Below are positions 63,615 to 64,000 of a stretch of DNA of 64,000 nt, in pieces. The stretch comes from Streptomyces mirabilis. GTDB taxonomy: Bacteria > Actinomycetota > Actinomycetes > Streptomycetales > Streptomycetaceae. The first letter of the stretch is position 1; every line of letters begins with the position of its first letter. Made by a program: the position numbers and the translations under genes. The notes beneath the pieces are model-generated. The model had not been told where the DNA came from. It searched no databases and saw only the letters and a list, made by a program, of their open reading frames with translations. The stretch is from positions 10,726,001 through 10,790,000 of the forward strand of contig NZ_JBCJKP010000001.1 of NCBI RefSeq assembly GCF_039503195.1. Direction: 5' to 3'.

Positions 63615-64000
63615 TCAGGACGCGGCGGGAACCGCCGCATCGAGGCCGCGAGAGGCGACGAGCTGTGCACTGCCATCGGCCAAGCGGTAGCACAGGCCCA
63701 CCACGGCGGCCTGGCCGGCGGCGACCTTCTTCACGAGTACCCGGGAGCGGTCCAGCAGCAGGTCGACGGTGTGCCTTACGTGCTCGGCGAGGATCTCCTC
63801 GGGCTCAACCTGTCCGGCGGCCCGTGCTGCCAGCACGCTGGGGGTCACGCGCTCGACGACGTCCCGGATGTATCCGCCCGGTGTCATGCCGCTCTCCAGG
63901 GCGGCGCACGCTGCGCCGACCGCGCCGCACGAGTCGTGGCCGAGGACCACGACCAGCGGGCAGCCCAGGACATCCACGCCGTACTCGATGCTGCCCAGCA
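63615..64000 (-). CDS. Beta-carbonic anhydrase, partial at window edge
   Basis: The frame enters at 64000 with LGSIEYGVDVLGCPLVVVLG, then HDSCGAVGAACAALESG, where His and Cys ligate the zinc. It continues through the helical C-terminus (ILAEHVRHTVDLLLDRSRVL, AVVGLCYRLADGSAQLV) to the stop at 63615. The enzyme interconverts CO2 and bicarbonate. The N-terminal third, with the first zinc Cys, lies outside the window. Confidence 0.85.
   Translation of the reverse strand, partial: LGSIEYGVDVLGCPLVVVLGHDSCGAVGAACAALESGMTPGGYIRDVVERVTPSVLAARAAGQVEPEEILAEHVRHTVDLLLDRSRVLVKKVAAGQAAVVGLCYRLADGSAQLVASRGLDAAVPAAS

Overview
The window is high-GC DNA from a Streptomyces or close relative. The signs are GTG starts, purine-rich ribosome sites, an actinobacterial RNA polymerase alpha subunit, a mycothiol-conjugate amidase and many Streptomyces-type small membrane, SPW, CsbD and SUKH proteins. 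It reads as an accessory, chromosome-arm-like region. Intact genes sit among truncated, frameshifted or chimeric genes and fragments of at least six transposon families (IS110, IS630, IS5, IS607, ISAs1 and a TnsB-like transposon).

1-10.6 kb: a frameshifted HAMP-repeat sensor, a broken IS110, VOC and SUKH pseudogenes, an isolated full-length rpoA copy without its ribosomal-operon neighbours, an integrase remnant, a TetR regulator with a TauD-type dioxygenase, then transposase debris. 10.7-14.4 kb: a phenolic-lipid (srsABC-like) operon, made of a type III PKS, a membrane methyltransferase and a flavoprotein, with a divergent UbiA prenyltransferase. 14.7-20.1 kb: small membrane and stress-type proteins (SPW, DUF2231, CsbD, GlsB and others) with several chimeric remnants. 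20.1-30.9 kb: broken LtrA, MBL, tautomerase and hydrolase genes, a LAL-type LuxR regulator, a tRNA-Gly 3'-half with terminator (a likely attachment-site fossil), IS5 and TnsB-like remnants and a mycothiol conjugate amidase.

30.9-38.9 kb: a DJ-1 family protein, a lipoprotein polysaccharide deacetylase, a small secreted peptide, a Fic/Doc-like toxin-antitoxin pair, an MFS transporter, a BlaI-M56 regulatory pair with a divergent PAP2 phosphatase sharing matching operators, and an initiator tRNA-fMet. 39-48.3 kb: an IS607-type element whose tnpA and tnpB are fused by deletion, a ProRS C-terminal fragment, a PadR-controlled flavin monooxygenase operon, a methyltransferase beside a decayed glycosyltransferase, and two decayed copies of the type I-E CRISPR protein Cse2. 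48.4-52.8 kb: a run of small DUF2716, DUF4265, SUKH and orphan genes resembling an immunity-gene array with no visible toxin.

53-64 kb: a doubly inactivated hydrolase, IS5/ISAs1 chimeras, an epoxide-hydrolase-type gene with its divergent TetR and two palindromic operators, a FUSC fragment, and an unusual single 875-residue protein joining a ferredoxin reductase to a cytochrome P450, with a ferredoxin remnant just upstream. A cold-shock protein, two small genes and a beta-carbonic anhydrase cut by the right edge complete the window.

All identifications come from reading translations and motifs by eye; no database search was possible. Limits of pseudogenes and transposon fragments are approximate.
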